Positions 27,921 through 37,042 are shown, counted from the stretch's first letter. The stretch is DNA of 64,000 nt from Neorhizobium sp. SOG26 (GCF_003491345.1 NZ_CP025513.1:919501-983500), one strand, 5' to 3'. Notes: generated by a model not told the origin, from the sequence alone. Made by a program: numbers and translations.

Positions 27921-29129
27921 ATGAACGGTGAAAAAGCGGCCAAGCCGCTCCTCATCACCAATGTGAAACCGATGGCGTTCCGGCAGAGTGTGCCGGATGC
28001 AGCGACGGACATTCTCGTCGGCTCCGACGGTAAGATCGCCGCGATCGGCTCTCAGCTTGCCGCTCCCGCCGATGCGGAACGCGTCGACGGCAAGGGCGCC
28101 TGGATCTCGCCCGGTTGGGTCGACCTGCATGTCCACATCTGGCATGGCGGCACCGACATCTCCATCCGCCCGTCCGAATGTGGCGCCGAGCGGGGCGTCA
28201 CCACGCTGGTCGATGCCGGCTCCGCGGGTGAGGCGAACTTCCACGGTTTTCGCGAGTACATCATCGAGCCGTCGAAGGAGCGCATCAAGGCCTTCCTCAA
28301 TCTCGGTTCGATTGGTCTCGTCGCCTGCAATCGCGTCGCCGAGCTCCGTGATATCCGCGACATCGATCTAGACCGTATCTTGGAGTGCTATGCCGAGAAC
28401 AAGGAGCATATCGTCGGCATCAAGGTTCGCGCGAGCCATGTCATCACCGGCTCTTGGGGTGTGACGCCGGTCAAGCTCGGCAAGAAGATCGCCAAGATCC
28501 TCAAGGTTCCGATGATGGTGCATGTCGGCGAACCGCCGGCGCTGTATGATGAAGTCCTGGAAATTCTCGGCCCCGGCGACGTCGTCACGCACTGCTTCAA
28601 CGGCAAGGCTGGCTCCTCCATCATGGAAGACGAGGACCTGTTCAACCTCGCCGAACGTTGTGCTGCCGAAGGTGTGCGGCTCGACATCGGCCACGGCGGA
28701 GCGTCTTTCTCCTTCAAGGTGGCGGAAGCTGCGATTTCGCGCGGGCTGTTGCCGCATTCGATCTCGACCGATTTGCACGGTCACTCGATGAACTTCCCGG
28801 TCTGGGATCTGGCGACCACGATGTCAAAGCTGATGTCGGTCGGCATGCCCTTCGACAAGGTGGTTCAAGCTGTGACGCATAATCCGGCGGACGTCATCAA
28901 GCTTTCGATGGAGAACCGGCTTTCGGTTGGCGAACGCGCCGATTTCACGATCTTCGACCTCGTTGATGCCGATCTGGAGGCGACCGATTCGAACGGCGAC
29001 GTCTCGCGCCTGCAGAAGCTGTTCGAGCCCCGCTACGCGATCATGGGATCGGAGGCGGTAGCTTCCAGCCGCTACATCCCGCGTGCCCGCCGGCTCGTCC
29101 GTCACAGCCACGGCCTGTCGTGGCGGTGA
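27921..29129 (+). CDS. Dihydroorotase-like amidohydrolase/deacetylase
   Basis: 402-residue metal-dependent hydrolase of the amidohydrolase superfamily. The first metal site is WVDLHVHIWHGG near residue 70. VGIKVRASH near residue 165 holds the position of the carboxylated lysine, and MVHVGEPP, VTHCFNG and ISTDLHGHS carry the remaining His/Asp ligands. It resembles the amidohydrolases found next to SelA-related PLP enzymes in other bacteria. It probably opens a cyclic amide or removes an N-acyl group from the imported compound. The exact substrate is not known. Confidence 0.83.
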   Translation: MNGEKAAKPLLITNVKPMAFRQSVPDAATDILVGSDGKIAAIGSQLAAPADAERVDGKGAWISPGWVDLHVHIWHGGTDISIRPSECGAERGVTTLVDAGSAGEANFHGFREYIIEPSKERIKAFLNLGSIGLVACNRVAELRDIRDIDLDRILECYAENKEHIVGIKVRASHVITGSWGVTPVKLGKKIAKILKVPMMVHVGEPPALYDEVLEILGPGDVVTHCFNGKAGSSIMEDEDLFNLAERCAAEGVRLDIGHGGASFSFKVAEAAISRGLLPHSISTDLHGHSMNFPVWDLATTMSKLMSVGMPFDKVVQAVTHNPADVIKLSMENRLSVGERADFTIFDLVDADLEATDSNGDVSRLQKLFEPRYAIMGSEAVASSRYIPRARRLVRHSHGLSWR

Positions 29130-29166
29130 TCGGTAATCTCATGAAAATCGCATGACAGGAGTTTAC

Positions 29167-29664
29167 GTGACGACGTCTCCAGCAAAGGCCGCTCCCACGG
29201 CAACTGCGCCCTACGACCGGTTGGCGGCACTCGGAATCGCGCTGCCACCTTCGCCGCCGCCGATCGCCAATTTCGTGACGCATGTGCTTGAAGGCAACAT
29301 GCTCTACCTTTCCGGCCAAGGGCCGCGCGAGGCGGACGGGTACCTTCATGCCGGGAAGGTGGGGGGCGAAGTGGATGTTGCTCTCGCTTATCAACACGCG
29401 CGCCTTGTCGGCATCAACCTGCTGGCCGTGATGCATGAGGCACTCGGCGACCTTTCACGAGTGAAACGCGTGGTGAAGCTCTTGGGAATGGTCAACGCCG
29501 TTCCCGACTTCCGGGATCACCCGAGCGTCATCAACGGCTGCTCGGACCTCTTCATCGAAGTCTTCGGCGAAGCGGGCCAGCATGCCCGATCTGCTGTCGG
29601 CTTCGGTTCGCTGCCGGGCAACATTACCGTCGAGATCGAAGCGATCGTCTCGCTTAGGGATTGA
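29167..29664 (+). CDS. RidA/YjgF-family protein
   Basis: About 165 residues of the RidA/Rid superfamily, which hydrolyses reactive enamine/imine intermediates produced by PLP enzymes. Family features include NMLYLSGQGPREADGYLHAGKVGGEVD and the C-terminal ARSAVGFGSLPGNITVEIEAIV, with the conserved Arg near the active site. GTG 29167 is preferred because AGGAG lies six bases upstream; an in-frame ATG at 29152 is possible. Its placement beside a PLP lyase-like gene fits an imine-scavenging role. Confidence 0.87.
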   Translation: MTTSPAKAAPTATAPYDRLAALGIALPPSPPPIANFVTHVLEGNMLYLSGQGPREADGYLHAGKVGGEVDVALAYQHARLVGINLLAVMHEALGDLSRVKRVVKLLGMVNAVPDFRDHPSVINGCSDLFIEVFGEAGQHARSAVGFGSLPGNITVEIEAIVSLRD

Positions 29665-29673
29665 CCAATGACC

Positions 29674-30507
29674 TCAGTGGTTGCGCCAGCCCATCAGTTT
29701 TTCGATTTGCTCGGCGGAGGCGCGAACGTGCTCTGTGTAGTGGTTCTCGTCGGAAAGAACCTTCTGTTCCGGAAGGACGATGGAAATGGTCGCAACACAA
29801 CGGCCGTCACGGTCGCAGATCGGCGAGGCGATGCAGGCAACCGCGTAGTCGGACTCGGCAACCTGGATGGACAGGCGCTCTCCAAAGGCCTTGCCGGCGG
29901 AGTCGGAAAGCGTGCGCGCGTCGATCTCCGCGCGGCCGGTCGGGGAGGTGCGGGCGCAGCGCTTGAACAGCTCGATCCGCTCGCTCTCCGGCAGGTGTCC
30001 TACCAGGAGCCGTCCGGACGCTGTCCAGTTGAGCGGCACGCGGGTACCGACGCGCGACGCGACCTGGAAGTGGCTCGGACCATCGGCCATGGCAAGCACC
30101 AGCATATGGTCGCCGTCGCGGCCGCAGAGCTGGACGGTTTCGCCGGCTTTCCGGCAGAGGTCGTGCATTTCGTGGGTGGCAACGCTCATGAAATCAAGCG
30201 AGCGGGCGTAGGCGAGGCCGTAATGGTAGAGCCGTGCACCGAGCCAGATCGAACCGTCGGCGCCGCGGGCCAGCATGTTCTTTTCGACCAAGTCGTCGAT
30301 GATGACGTAGACGGTCGAAAGCGGCGCCTTGATCGCCTTCGCGATCGCATAAGCGCCGGCTGGCGAACCAGTTTCGTAGAGATGATCGATCACCTGCAGC
30401 GCACGATCGATGCCGCTCACACGAGAGCGGCGCGCGCCTTTCGCGCTGGTTTCCTGTGCAGCGCCAGCGTCCTCGTCGAAAACAGCGGGTGAAGTCTTCG
30501 CGTCCAA
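29674..30507 (-). CDS. IclR-family regulator of system 1
   Basis: 277 residues. An N-terminal winged helix-turn-helix (SGIDRALQVIDHLYETGSPAGAYAIAKAIKAPLSTVYVIIDDLVEK, about 31-76) is followed by an IclR effector domain (LCRKAGETVQLCGRDGDHMLVLAMADG and GRCVATISIVLP). It stands tail-to-tail with ridA and divergent from the SelA-like gene, a typical place for the cluster's regulator. The motif at 30540-30557 in its promoter region recurs before the binding-protein gene at 24410. Confidence 0.9.
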   Translation of the reverse strand: MDAKTSPAVFDEDAGAAQETSAKGARRSRVSGIDRALQVIDHLYETGSPAGAYAIAKAIKAPLSTVYVIIDDLVEKNMLARGADGSIWLGARLYHYGLAYARSLDFMSVATHEMHDLCRKAGETVQLCGRDGDHMLVLAMADGPSHFQVASRVGTRVPLNWTASGRLLVGHLPESERIELFKRCARTSPTGRAEIDARTLSDSAGKAFGERLSIQVAESDYAVACIASPICDRDGRCVATISIVLPEQKVLSDENHYTEHVRASAEQIEKLMGWRNH

Positions 30508-30539
30508 ATAGGGTGGTCCTCATCTGATTTGGGAGCCTA

Positions 30540-30557
30540 TTACATTATTATGGCATA
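30540..30557. promoter_or_regulatory. Candidate IclR operator between iclR and the SelA-like gene
   Basis: TTACATTATTATGGCATA is an AT-rich stretch in the 96-base divergent region. It shares ACAT-n-ATT-n-TGG...CATA with 24377-24394, differing by a two-base insertion. The assignment is by motif similarity only. Confidence 0.4.
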
Positions 30558-30603
30558 GCTGTCGATGGCAAACTACGGCGGCCAGCATCTGGAGAGAGAT
30601 AAA

Positions 30604-31800
30604 ATGTCCGATGACATCCGCACCAAGATCGGCCTTCGCCCGGTCATCAACGTTTCCGGCACGATGACCAGCCTTGGCGCATCGATCGTTGTTCCCGAAG
30701 CGATCGAGGCGATGACGGCGATCCTGCCGCAGTTCGTCGAGATCAACGACCTGCAGCGCAAGGCAAGCGCGGTCATCGCGCGGTTGACCGGCGGCGAGGC
30801 AGGTTTCGTTACGGCGTCCTGTTCAGCCGGCATCAGCCTTGCCGTTGCGGGAGCAATCACCGGAGACAACCTGCTGGCAATCGAAAAGCTGCCGGATGCG
30901 ACGCCTGAGAAAAACGAAGTCATCGTTCAGATGGGCCATGTGGTGAGCTACGGCGCGCCGGTGGACCAGGCGATCCGGCTTGGCGGTGGCAAGGTCGTGC
31001 TCATCGGCCAGGCAACCTCGACGCACCGTTTCCACATGGAAAACGCCATTACCGAGAAGACGGCTGCGGCTGTCTATGTCGTTTCCCATCATGTGGTTGA
31101 TTACGGGCTTCTGCATCTCGCCGAATTCGTTGAGATCGCCCATGCCAAGGGTGTGCCGGTCATCGTTGATGCGGCTTCCGAGTACGATCTGAAGCTGTTT
31201 CTGGCGCAGGGTGCCGATATCGCGCTCTATTCCGGCCACAAGTTCCTTGGCGGCCCGACTTCTGGCATCGTTGCTGGCAAGAAGGAGTTGGTCCGCCATG
31301 CCTTCCTGCAGAACATGGGCATCGGCCGCGGCATGAAGGTCGGCAAGGAAAGCGTCTACGGCGTCATGGCGGCGCTGGAAGCGTGGGAGACGCGCGATCA
31401 CACCGGCATTCGAGAGCGCGAAACCGGCTACCTGAACCTCTGGAAGGAAACGCTCGACGGCCGACCGGGCATTACCGCGCTGATCGAGCCGGATCCGACC
31501 AACAACCCGCTCGACCGCCTGCGCGTGATCGTCTCGCCCCCGGAAGCCCATATCACCGCTTGGGATCTTGCGGCCGCACTTGGCCGCGGCAACCCGCCAG
31601 TCATCGTCCGCGACCACGAAGTGGAGCACAACTACTTCTATCTCGACCCCTGCAACCTGCATCCGGGCCAGGAGAAAATTGTGGCGGCGCGCCTTTCGGA
31701 GGAACTCGACAAGGCGCGTGCCTCCAACGAGATCATCGCCACGCCGCTTGAAAACCGCAGCAGGCACCGCTTCGACAACCTGTTGCGCTGGCCAGACTGA
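30604..31800 (+). CDS. SelA-related PLP-dependent enzyme (DgaE-type ammonia-lyase family)
   Basis: 398-residue aminotransferase class V-fold protein of the SelA-related group, which includes D-glucosaminate-6-phosphate ammonia-lyase. [19 protein letters not shown] is the group's opening. [33 protein letters not shown] contains the Asp that contacts the pyridine ring and the Lys of SGHK that would bind PLP. ATG 30604 follows GGAGAGAG. With the amidohydrolase and RidA it suggests a route that deacylates an imported compound, eliminates ammonia and clears the imine. The specific substrate is inference only. Confidence 0.83.
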   Translation: MSDDIRTKIGLRPVINVSGTMTSLGASIVVPEAIEAMTAILPQFVEINDLQRKASAVIARLTGGEAGFVTASCSAGISLAVAGAITGDNLLAIEKLPDATPEKNEVIVQMGHVVSYGAPVDQAIRLGGGKVVLIGQATSTHRFHMENAITEKTAAAVYVVSHHVVDYGLLHLAEFVEIAHAKGVPVIVDAASEYDLKLFLAQGADIALYSGHKFLGGPTSGIVAGKKELVRHAFLQNMGIGRGMKVGKESVYGVMAALEAWETRDHTGIRERETGYLNLWKETLDGRPGITALIEPDPTNNPLDRLRVIVSPPEAHITAWDLAAALGRGNPPVIVRDHEVEHNYFYLDPCNLHPGQEKIVAARLSEELDKARASNEIIATPLENRSRHRFDNLLRWPD

Positions 31801-31807
31801 GGCTTTT

Positions 31808-31852
31808 CCCTTCTCCCCGGCGGGGGGAAGGTGCCCAAAGGGCGAATGCGGG
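31808..31852. repeat. Rhizobial intergenic palindromic repeat
   Basis: CCTTCTCCCC...GGGGGGAAGG is followed by GGTGCCC-AAA-GGGCGAATG. This closely resembles the widespread rhizobial repeat with a C/G stem and a GCCC-GGGC second stem. It occupies the gap between the SelA-like gene and the ATPase gene and is probably transcribed as a hairpin. Confidence 0.6.
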
Positions 31853-31889
31853 AGCCGTTTAGCTGGCTCACAGGAACGAGGGAACGATC

Positions 31890-33713
31890 ATGACAAACAT
31901 CGAAACCAGGAACATCGCCCCGGTTCTGTCCGTCCAGAACCTTACCACCTCGTTCAACGTGGACGGCGAATGGAAGCCGGTGGTTCGCAACGTTTCCTTC
32001 TCGGTCGCGCCGGGAGAGACCGTGGCGATCGTCGGGGAGTCGGGATCCGGCAAGAGCGTCACCTCGCTGTCCATCATGCGGCTGCTGCAGGAAGAAACGA
32101 GCCGCATCGAAGGCAAGATCATCCTCGATGGCCGCGACCTGCTTTCGCTTCCCGAGCACGAGATGCGCAAGGTGCGCGGCAACGAGGTCTCGATGATCTT
32201 CCAGGAGCCGATGACGAGCCTCAATCCGCTCTTCACCATCGGCGACCAGATCTCCGAGGCGCTGTTGTGCCACAAGCCGATGTCCGCCGCGGAAGCGAGG
32301 GCTGAAACCATCCGCCTCCTGGACAAGGTTCGCATCCCTTCTGCCGCGTCGCGGTTCGATGAATATCCGCACCGGTTCTCCGGCGGCATGCGCCAACGCG
32401 TGATGATCGCCATGGCGCTCGCATCGAAACCGAAACTCTTGATCGCGGACGAACCGACAACGGCGCTCGACGTAACGATCCAGGGGCAGATCCTCGACCT
32501 GATCAAGATCCTTCAGGAAGAGGAGGGGACCTCGGTCCTCTTCATTACTCACGACATGGGGGTGGTGGCGGAAATTGCCGACCGCACGGTTGTCATGTAT
32601 CGGGGCGAGCAGGTGGAAACGGGGGCGACAGCCGACATCTTCCACCGCGGCAGGCATCCCTACACGCGTGCATTGCTGTCAGCGGTGCCGGTTCTTGGCT
32701 CGATGCAGAAATACGAGCGGCCGTTGCGTTTTCCGGTCGTCAACAATGCGACGGGCCAGTCTGATACGCCGGTGGAGGTGCCGGATACGGTTGCCAGAGA
32801 TAAGCCAATCCTGGAGGTGAAGAACCTCACCAAGCGGTTCGAGATCCATTCGGGCCTGTTCGGCCGCCTAAGCGGCCGCGTTCATGCCGTCGAGAATGTC
32901 TCGTTCGACCTTTATGCCGGTGAGACGCTGTCCTTGGTTGGCGAATCCGGCTGCGGCAAGTCCACGACGGGCCGCGCCATCATGCGGCTGATCGAGCCCG
33001 ACTCCGGCTCTGTTACCGTCGAGGGCCGTGACCTGCTGGCGCTTGACAAGCGGCAGATGCGGGAGATGCGCAAGTCCGTCCAGATGATCTTCCAGGATCC
33101 GTTCGCGTCCCTCAACCCGCGCATGACGGTCGGCCAGGCGATCGCCGAGCCCTATCTTGAACACAGAATGGGAACGTCGAAGGAGGCTAAGGAGGTAGTC
33201 GCCGACATGCTGCGCAAGGTCGGGCTGACGCCAGACATGGCAAGCCGCTATCCGCACGAGTTCTCCGGCGGCCAGCGTCAGCGTATCTGCATCGCTCGCG
33301 CTCTTGCGCTGCAGCCCAAGGTGATTGTCGCGGACGAAAGCGTCTCAGCACTCGATGTTTCGATCAAGGCGCAGGTCATCAACCTCATGCTCGATCTGCA
33401 GCAGAGCCTCAACCTCGCCTTCCTGTTCATCTCCCACGACATGGCGGTGGTGGAGCGGGTGAGCCACCGCGTGGCGGTCATGTATCTGGGGGAAATCGTC
33501 GAGATCGGGCCGCGTGCGGCAGTGTTCGGCAACCCCCAACACGAATACACGAAGAAGTTGATGGCTGCCGTTCCCGTCCCCGATCCGGATCGTCGGCGGG
33601 AGAAGCGCATGGTTGCGAGCGATGAGCTCAGGAGCCCGATCCGTCCCGCCGATTATATCGCGACGAGACGGGAATATCGTGAAGTGTCAGCAGGCCATCT
33701 CGTCGCTCAGTAG
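31890..33713 (+). CDS. Fused double ATPase of peptide ABC transporter (system 1)
   Basis: 607 residues made of two complete ABC ATPase domains, equivalent to DppD plus DppF. Domain 1 has Walker [13 protein letters not shown], signature [12 protein letters not shown] and Walker [13 protein letters not shown]. Domain 2 starts near residue 305 and has [25 protein letters not shown] and VIVADESVSALD (Asp-Glu-Ser rather than Asp-Glu-Pro). Each ends with the oligopeptide-transporter tail (YTRALLSAVPV, YTKKLMAAVPVPDP). It powers the permeases at 26087 and 27042. Confidence 0.92.
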   Translation: MTNIETRNIAPVLSVQNLTTSFNVDGEWKPVVRNVSFSVAPGETVAIVGESGSGKSVTSLSIMRLLQEETSRIEGKIILDGRDLLSLPEHEMRKVRGNEVSMIFQEPMTSLNPLFTIGDQISEALLCHKPMSAAEARAETIRLLDKVRIPSAASRFDEYPHRFSGGMRQRVMIAMALASKPKLLIADEPTTALDVTIQGQILDLIKILQEEEGTSVLFITHDMGVVAEIADRTVVMYRGEQVETGATADIFHRGRHPYTRALLSAVPVLGSMQKYERPLRFPVVNNATGQSDTPVEVPDTVARDKPILEVKNLTKRFEIHSGLFGRLSGRVHAVENVSFDLYAGETLSLVGESGCGKSTTGRAIMRLIEPDSGSVTVEGRDLLALDKRQMREMRKSVQMIFQDPFASLNPRMTVGQAIAEPYLEHRMGTSKEAKEVVADMLRKVGLTPDMASRYPHEFSGGQRQRICIARALALQPKVIVADESVSALDVSIKAQVINLMLDLQQSLNLAFLFISHDMAVVERVSHRVAVMYLGEIVEIGPRAAVFGNPQHEYTKKLMAAVPVPDPDRRREKRMVASDELRSPIRPADYIATRREYREVSAGHLVAQ

Positions 33714-33729
33714 AGGCCGGGACGACGGC

Positions 33730-34677
33730 TCACGGATAGGACATGACTTCCGCATGCGAAGCAACGCGGAACTCACCGGCATCGGTCACCCAGCCGCGGA
33801 ACATGCCATCCGTATTGTAGGGTGCGGCAACAGAACCATCAGCGCCAACCGCAACGAGGCCCGCACCGATATTGTGGACCTTCAGGTCTTCCATGATGAC
33901 CTTGGCTGACGCTGTCTTCACGTCCTCGCCGAGATAAGCCATGCGCGCCGCAATCTCGTGGCCGACGACATGGCGGATGAAGAACTCGCCCTTGCCCGTG
34001 CCTGAGATGGCGCAGACGCCATCACGCGCGTAAGTGCCGGCGCCGATGATCGGACTGTCGCCCACGCGTCCCTCCGGCTTGTTATTGTAGCCGCCGGTTG
34101 AGGTGGCGGCGGCAAGATGGCCGTGCTGGTCGAGCGCGACCGCGCCTACCGTGCCGTGCTTTTCCGCCTCGCTGGCGGCGACCGCCGTACCGGCGGCGAC
34201 ATGCGCCTTCATCGCCGCGAGGGCCCGCTTGCGCTTCTCTGTGGTGAAATAAGCCTGCTCCTCGACTGCGAGCCCTTTGGATTCGGCAAATCGGTCGGCG
34301 GCGGGGCCAGCAAGCAGCACCGCATCTCCGTGTTCGAGAACGGCACGTGCGCCGATGATTGGATTGCGGATGTGGCGTGCGCCGCAGATGGCGCCGGCGG
34401 CGAGCGTTTCGCCGTCCATGATGGAGGCATCCAGTTCATGGATGCCGTTTTCGTTCAGCGCTGCGCCATGGCCGGCGTTGAAATGGGGACTGTCTTCCAT
34501 GACGACAACGGCAGCCTGGACAGCATCGATGGCCCGTCCGCCGCGCTCCAGGATAGCATAGCCGGCTTCGAGTGCACGCCCGAGGTCGCTGCGGGCGGCA
34601 TTCCATTCGGCCTCGCTGAGGTCCAGCTTGGCCATCACGCCACAGCCGCCGTGGATGGCAAGAGCGAATTTCGTCAT
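33730..34677 (-). CDS. Isoaspartyl peptidase/L-asparaginase (Ntn hydrolase)
   Basis: 315-residue precursor that cleaves itself into two chains and hydrolyses isoaspartyl dipeptides or asparagine. AIHGGCGV opens the protein and GDAVLLAGPAADRF lies in the alpha chain. HGTVGAVALDQHGHLAAATSTGGYNNK holds the new N-terminal nucleophile Thr (G/TVGAVALD), and GDSPIIGAGTYA follows. ATG 34677 follows GGAGGAT; the upstream in-frame extension is promoter/terminator DNA. It lies downstream of binding protein 34739 on the same strand, suggesting that beta-aspartyl peptides are the imported substrate. Confidence 0.9.
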   Translation of the reverse strand: MTKFALAIHGGCGVMAKLDLSEAEWNAARSDLGRALEAGYAILERGGRAIDAVQAAVVVMEDSPHFNAGHGAALNENGIHELDASIMDGETLAAGAICGARHIRNPIIGARAVLEHGDAVLLAGPAADRFAESKGLAVEEQAYFTTEKRKRALAAMKAHVAAGTAVAASEAEKHGTVGAVALDQHGHLAAATSTGGYNNKPEGRVGDSPIIGAGTYARDGVCAISGTGKGEFFIRHVVGHEIAARMAYLGEDVKTASAKVIMEDLKVHNIGAGLVAVGADGSVAAPYNTDGMFRGWVTDAGEFRVASHAEVMSYP

Positions 34678-34690
34678 GGGTATCCTCCGA

Positions 34691-34724
34691 TAAAAGAGAA
34701 GGGCACCGGGTGTTGCCGGTGCCC
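34691..34724 (-). terminator. Intrinsic terminator between binding protein and asparaginase genes
   Basis: On the minus strand GGGCACCGG-CAACAC-CCGGTGCCC (34724-34701) is a 9-bp stem with a 6-base loop, followed by TTCTCTTTTA. It lies after the binding-protein stop and just before the asparaginase ribosome site, so it probably lowers but need not abolish expression of the downstream gene. Confidence 0.75.
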
Positions 34725-34738
34725 TCGTAATGTTTCGC

Positions 34739-36319
34739 TTACTTCTTGGGCTGGACGTCCATGGCCAGCGTGTCTTCATCAGAACGCGGGTTGTACGTCA
34801 CCTTATCAGCCTTGGCACCCCAGGCAGACAGGTTCGTCGCCAGCGGCAGGTCCGGACGGTCCGTCGCAACCAGCATGTTGGCTTCCTCAAGCAGGGCAAG
34901 GCGCTTGGCTTCGTCCATCTCGACGGCGGCGTCCTGGATCAGCTTGTCCATCTGCGGGTTCGAGTAACCGCGCACGTTGAAGGCGCCGAGCGACTTCTCC
35001 GCGTCATTGGTGTGCATCAGCGACGACAGCATGTAGTTCGACTCGCCCGTCAGCGTGCCCCAGGAGGCCATGTAGAGCGAATACTCTCCACGCGTCTTGG
35101 CCGGGTTGAACACGGCTGCCGGAACGCCCTGGACGTCGACCGTGACGTTGATCGCGGCCAGAAGCTGTGCCACCGTCGGACCAAGCTCGGTCGGCATGCG
35201 GTCGTTGGCGTAGCTCAGCGCGACCTTGAAGCCTTCCGGATAGCCGGCTTCAGCCATCAGCTTCTGAGCCTTTTCGACATCGAACGCCGGAGCAGGGATC
35301 GCCTTGTTGTAACCGAAGATGTTCGGGGCAACGAGCTGGGTTGCTACGACGCCCATCCCCTCGAGCGCGAACTCCACAATGGTCTCGCGGTCGAGCGCGA
35401 GGTCGAAGGCTTCACGGACGCGAGGATCCAGGAAGGGGTTCTTGTCCAGCTTCTTGCCGGAATTGTCCCAAACCTGCGGGGAATTCTCGCGGAAGTCGAA
35501 CTCCAGGTAAGGAATGTAGACAGATTCCTTCTTGATCACCTGAAGCTTGGAGTCGGACTCGATGCTGGCGAGGTCGGTTGCCGGAACCTTGGCGATGAGA
35601 TCGACCTGGCCCGCCTTCAACTGCGCAACGCGTGCCGCGTCATTCGGGATCTCCTTGCGGATGACCTTGTCCCAAGGCTGGGCTCCGTCCCAGTAACCGT
35701 CGAACTTCTCCAGCACTAGGTCCTGTGTCGGTGCCCAGCTGACAAACTTGTAGGGGCCGGTACCGATGGTGGCCTTGCCCATGTTGAAGCCTTCGGCCGA
35801 GGTGTCCTTCGTCGAATAGTCCGCCGCAGCCTTGTGCGACACGATGAACAGGCGAACGAAGTCGTTCGGCAGGTTCGGCGCCGCGCCGTTCGTCTTCACG
35901 CGGATGGTATAGTCGTCAACGATCTCGACGCTGGCCACGCGGCGCACATAGATGGTGGACGGGTTCGGGCCGGTGACGTTCGGGATACGCTCGATCGAGA
36001 ACTTGACGTCCTGCGCGGTGAAATCCGAGCCGTCGTGAAACTTCACGCCCTGGCGCAACTTGAATTCCCAGGTGGTGTCGTCAAGCGCCTGCCAATTGGT
36101 TGCCAGACCGGGCAGGATTTCGAGGTCGTTGCCCGACCGCAGCAGCGTGTCGAAAACGTGCTTGGTGGCTTCGGCATTGGCCGAGGTCGCCGTGAAGTGC
36201 GGGTCCATGGACGCAGGGCCATTCTTGGTCGCGATCACCAGGTCGGCTGCGAGTGCCGCGACGGGCGACGACAGAATGGTGGCCACAAGGGCCGCACGGA
36301 TTATGGATTTCATCGTCAT
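34739..36319 (-). CDS. Family 5 peptide ABC binding protein (system 2)
   Basis: Periplasmic binding protein of 526 residues with signal peptide MTMKSIIRAALVATILSSPVAALA. DLVIATKNGPASMDPHFTATSANAEATKHVFDTLLR and the family signature LRQGVKFHDGSDFTAQDVKFSIERI are clear. It is encoded opposite to its presumed permeases (37890, 38863), with the MarR gene and the divergent promoter region between. The isoaspartyl peptidase downstream suggests a dipeptide or isopeptide ligand. Confidence 0.9.
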   Translation of the reverse strand: MTMKSIIRAALVATILSSPVAALAADLVIATKNGPASMDPHFTATSANAEATKHVFDTLLRSGNDLEILPGLATNWQALDDTTWEFKLRQGVKFHDGSDFTAQDVKFSIERIPNVTGPNPSTIYVRRVASVEIVDDYTIRVKTNGAAPNLPNDFVRLFIVSHKAAADYSTKDTSAEGFNMGKATIGTGPYKFVSWAPTQDLVLEKFDGYWDGAQPWDKVIRKEIPNDAARVAQLKAGQVDLIAKVPATDLASIESDSKLQVIKKESVYIPYLEFDFRENSPQVWDNSGKKLDKNPFLDPRVREAFDLALDRETIVEFALEGMGVVATQLVAPNIFGYNKAIPAPAFDVEKAQKLMAEAGYPEGFKVALSYANDRMPTELGPTVAQLLAAINVTVDVQGVPAAVFNPAKTRGEYSLYMASWGTLTGESNYMLSSLMHTNDAEKSLGAFNVRGYSNPQMDKLIQDAAVEMDEAKRLALLEEANMLVATDRPDLPLATNLSAWGAKADKVTYNPRSDEDTLAMDVQPKK

Positions 36320-36388
36320 AGGTTCCTCTCTTGTTGAGTGTTTTGGGTTCTGTCGCTCGGCCCATGGCCGGGAAGTTGTGCTACGCGA

Positions 36389-36961
36389 TCAAATCGCGTC
36401 GTCGGTATCCTCGCCTTCGATCATCGGTGGCCACTCGGCTGACGCCGTGACGAGTTTTGTCAGGATTTCGGAAAGGCTCAGCCGCTCAGCCGGACTGAGG
36501 CACTCCAGCATCCGGCGCTCGTGCTCGATCATCTTCCCGCGGGCCGATTCCACTGCCGCCCGACCTTTCTCCGTCAGGCCGAGCGTAACGCGCCGCTGGT
36601 CGTCCTGGTCGATCTCGCGATCGATCATCTCCAGCCGGGAAAGCTTGTTCGCGGCGCGGCTCAACGTGTTCTTGGGAAAACCCGACGACCGAACAACATC
36701 AGTCAGCGTGGAACTGCCGCCAAGGTAAAGCGACCACAGCACCACGAATTCAGGACGCAGCAAACCAAGGTTCTGCTGGATGTAGCCGTAGACCGGATTG
36801 TTGAAATGAAGGGCCAGATAGTTGAGCCGGAACGAAAACCAGCAGGGATTATCCCAAAGCTTCGCGTGCATCATGGCGTCGATCTTCGGGCCGGGCGACG
36901 TTGCCGGTTCTTCCCGTCCCGCTCGCCCTTCAAACAGCGCCTGACGCATTGCGTCGTCCAT
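36389..36961 (-). CDS. MarR-family transcriptional regulator (system 2)
   Basis: About 190 residues. The winged helix region is LLRPEFVVLWSLYLGGSSTLTDVVRSSGFPKNTLSRAANKLSRLEMIDREIDQDDQRRVTLGLTEKGRA, with the DQRRVTLGLTEKG wing typical of MarR. ATG 36961 is chosen; the longer in-frame start at 37147 overlaps the divergent creatininase gene. It sits between the divergent halves of system 2 and probably controls both. Confidence 0.87.
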   Translation of the reverse strand: MDDAMRQALFEGRAGREEPATSPGPKIDAMMHAKLWDNPCWFSFRLNYLALHFNNPVYGYIQQNLGLLRPEFVVLWSLYLGGSSTLTDVVRSSGFPKNTLSRAANKLSRLEMIDREIDQDDQRRVTLGLTEKGRAAVESARGKMIEHERRMLECLSPAERLSLSEILTKLVTASAEWPPMIEGEDTDDAI

Positions 36962-37015
36962 TACGATATCCACCGCGAAAACCGATATTGATCTCGAATG
37001 GAACTGTATTCCGCC

Positions 37016-37042
37016 AAAAAGGCTTGCGTCAATCGCCTTTTT
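37016..37042. repeat. Symmetrical A/T-flanked hairpin in the MarR-creatininase divergent region
   Basis: AAAAAGGC (37016-37023) and GCCTTTTT (37035-37042) are perfect 8-bp inverted repeats around 11 bases. Each strand has GGC/GCC followed by five T, so it could stop transcription both ways or act as an operator. It lies 55 bases upstream of the MarR start and 98 before the creatininase start. Confidence 0.45.
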
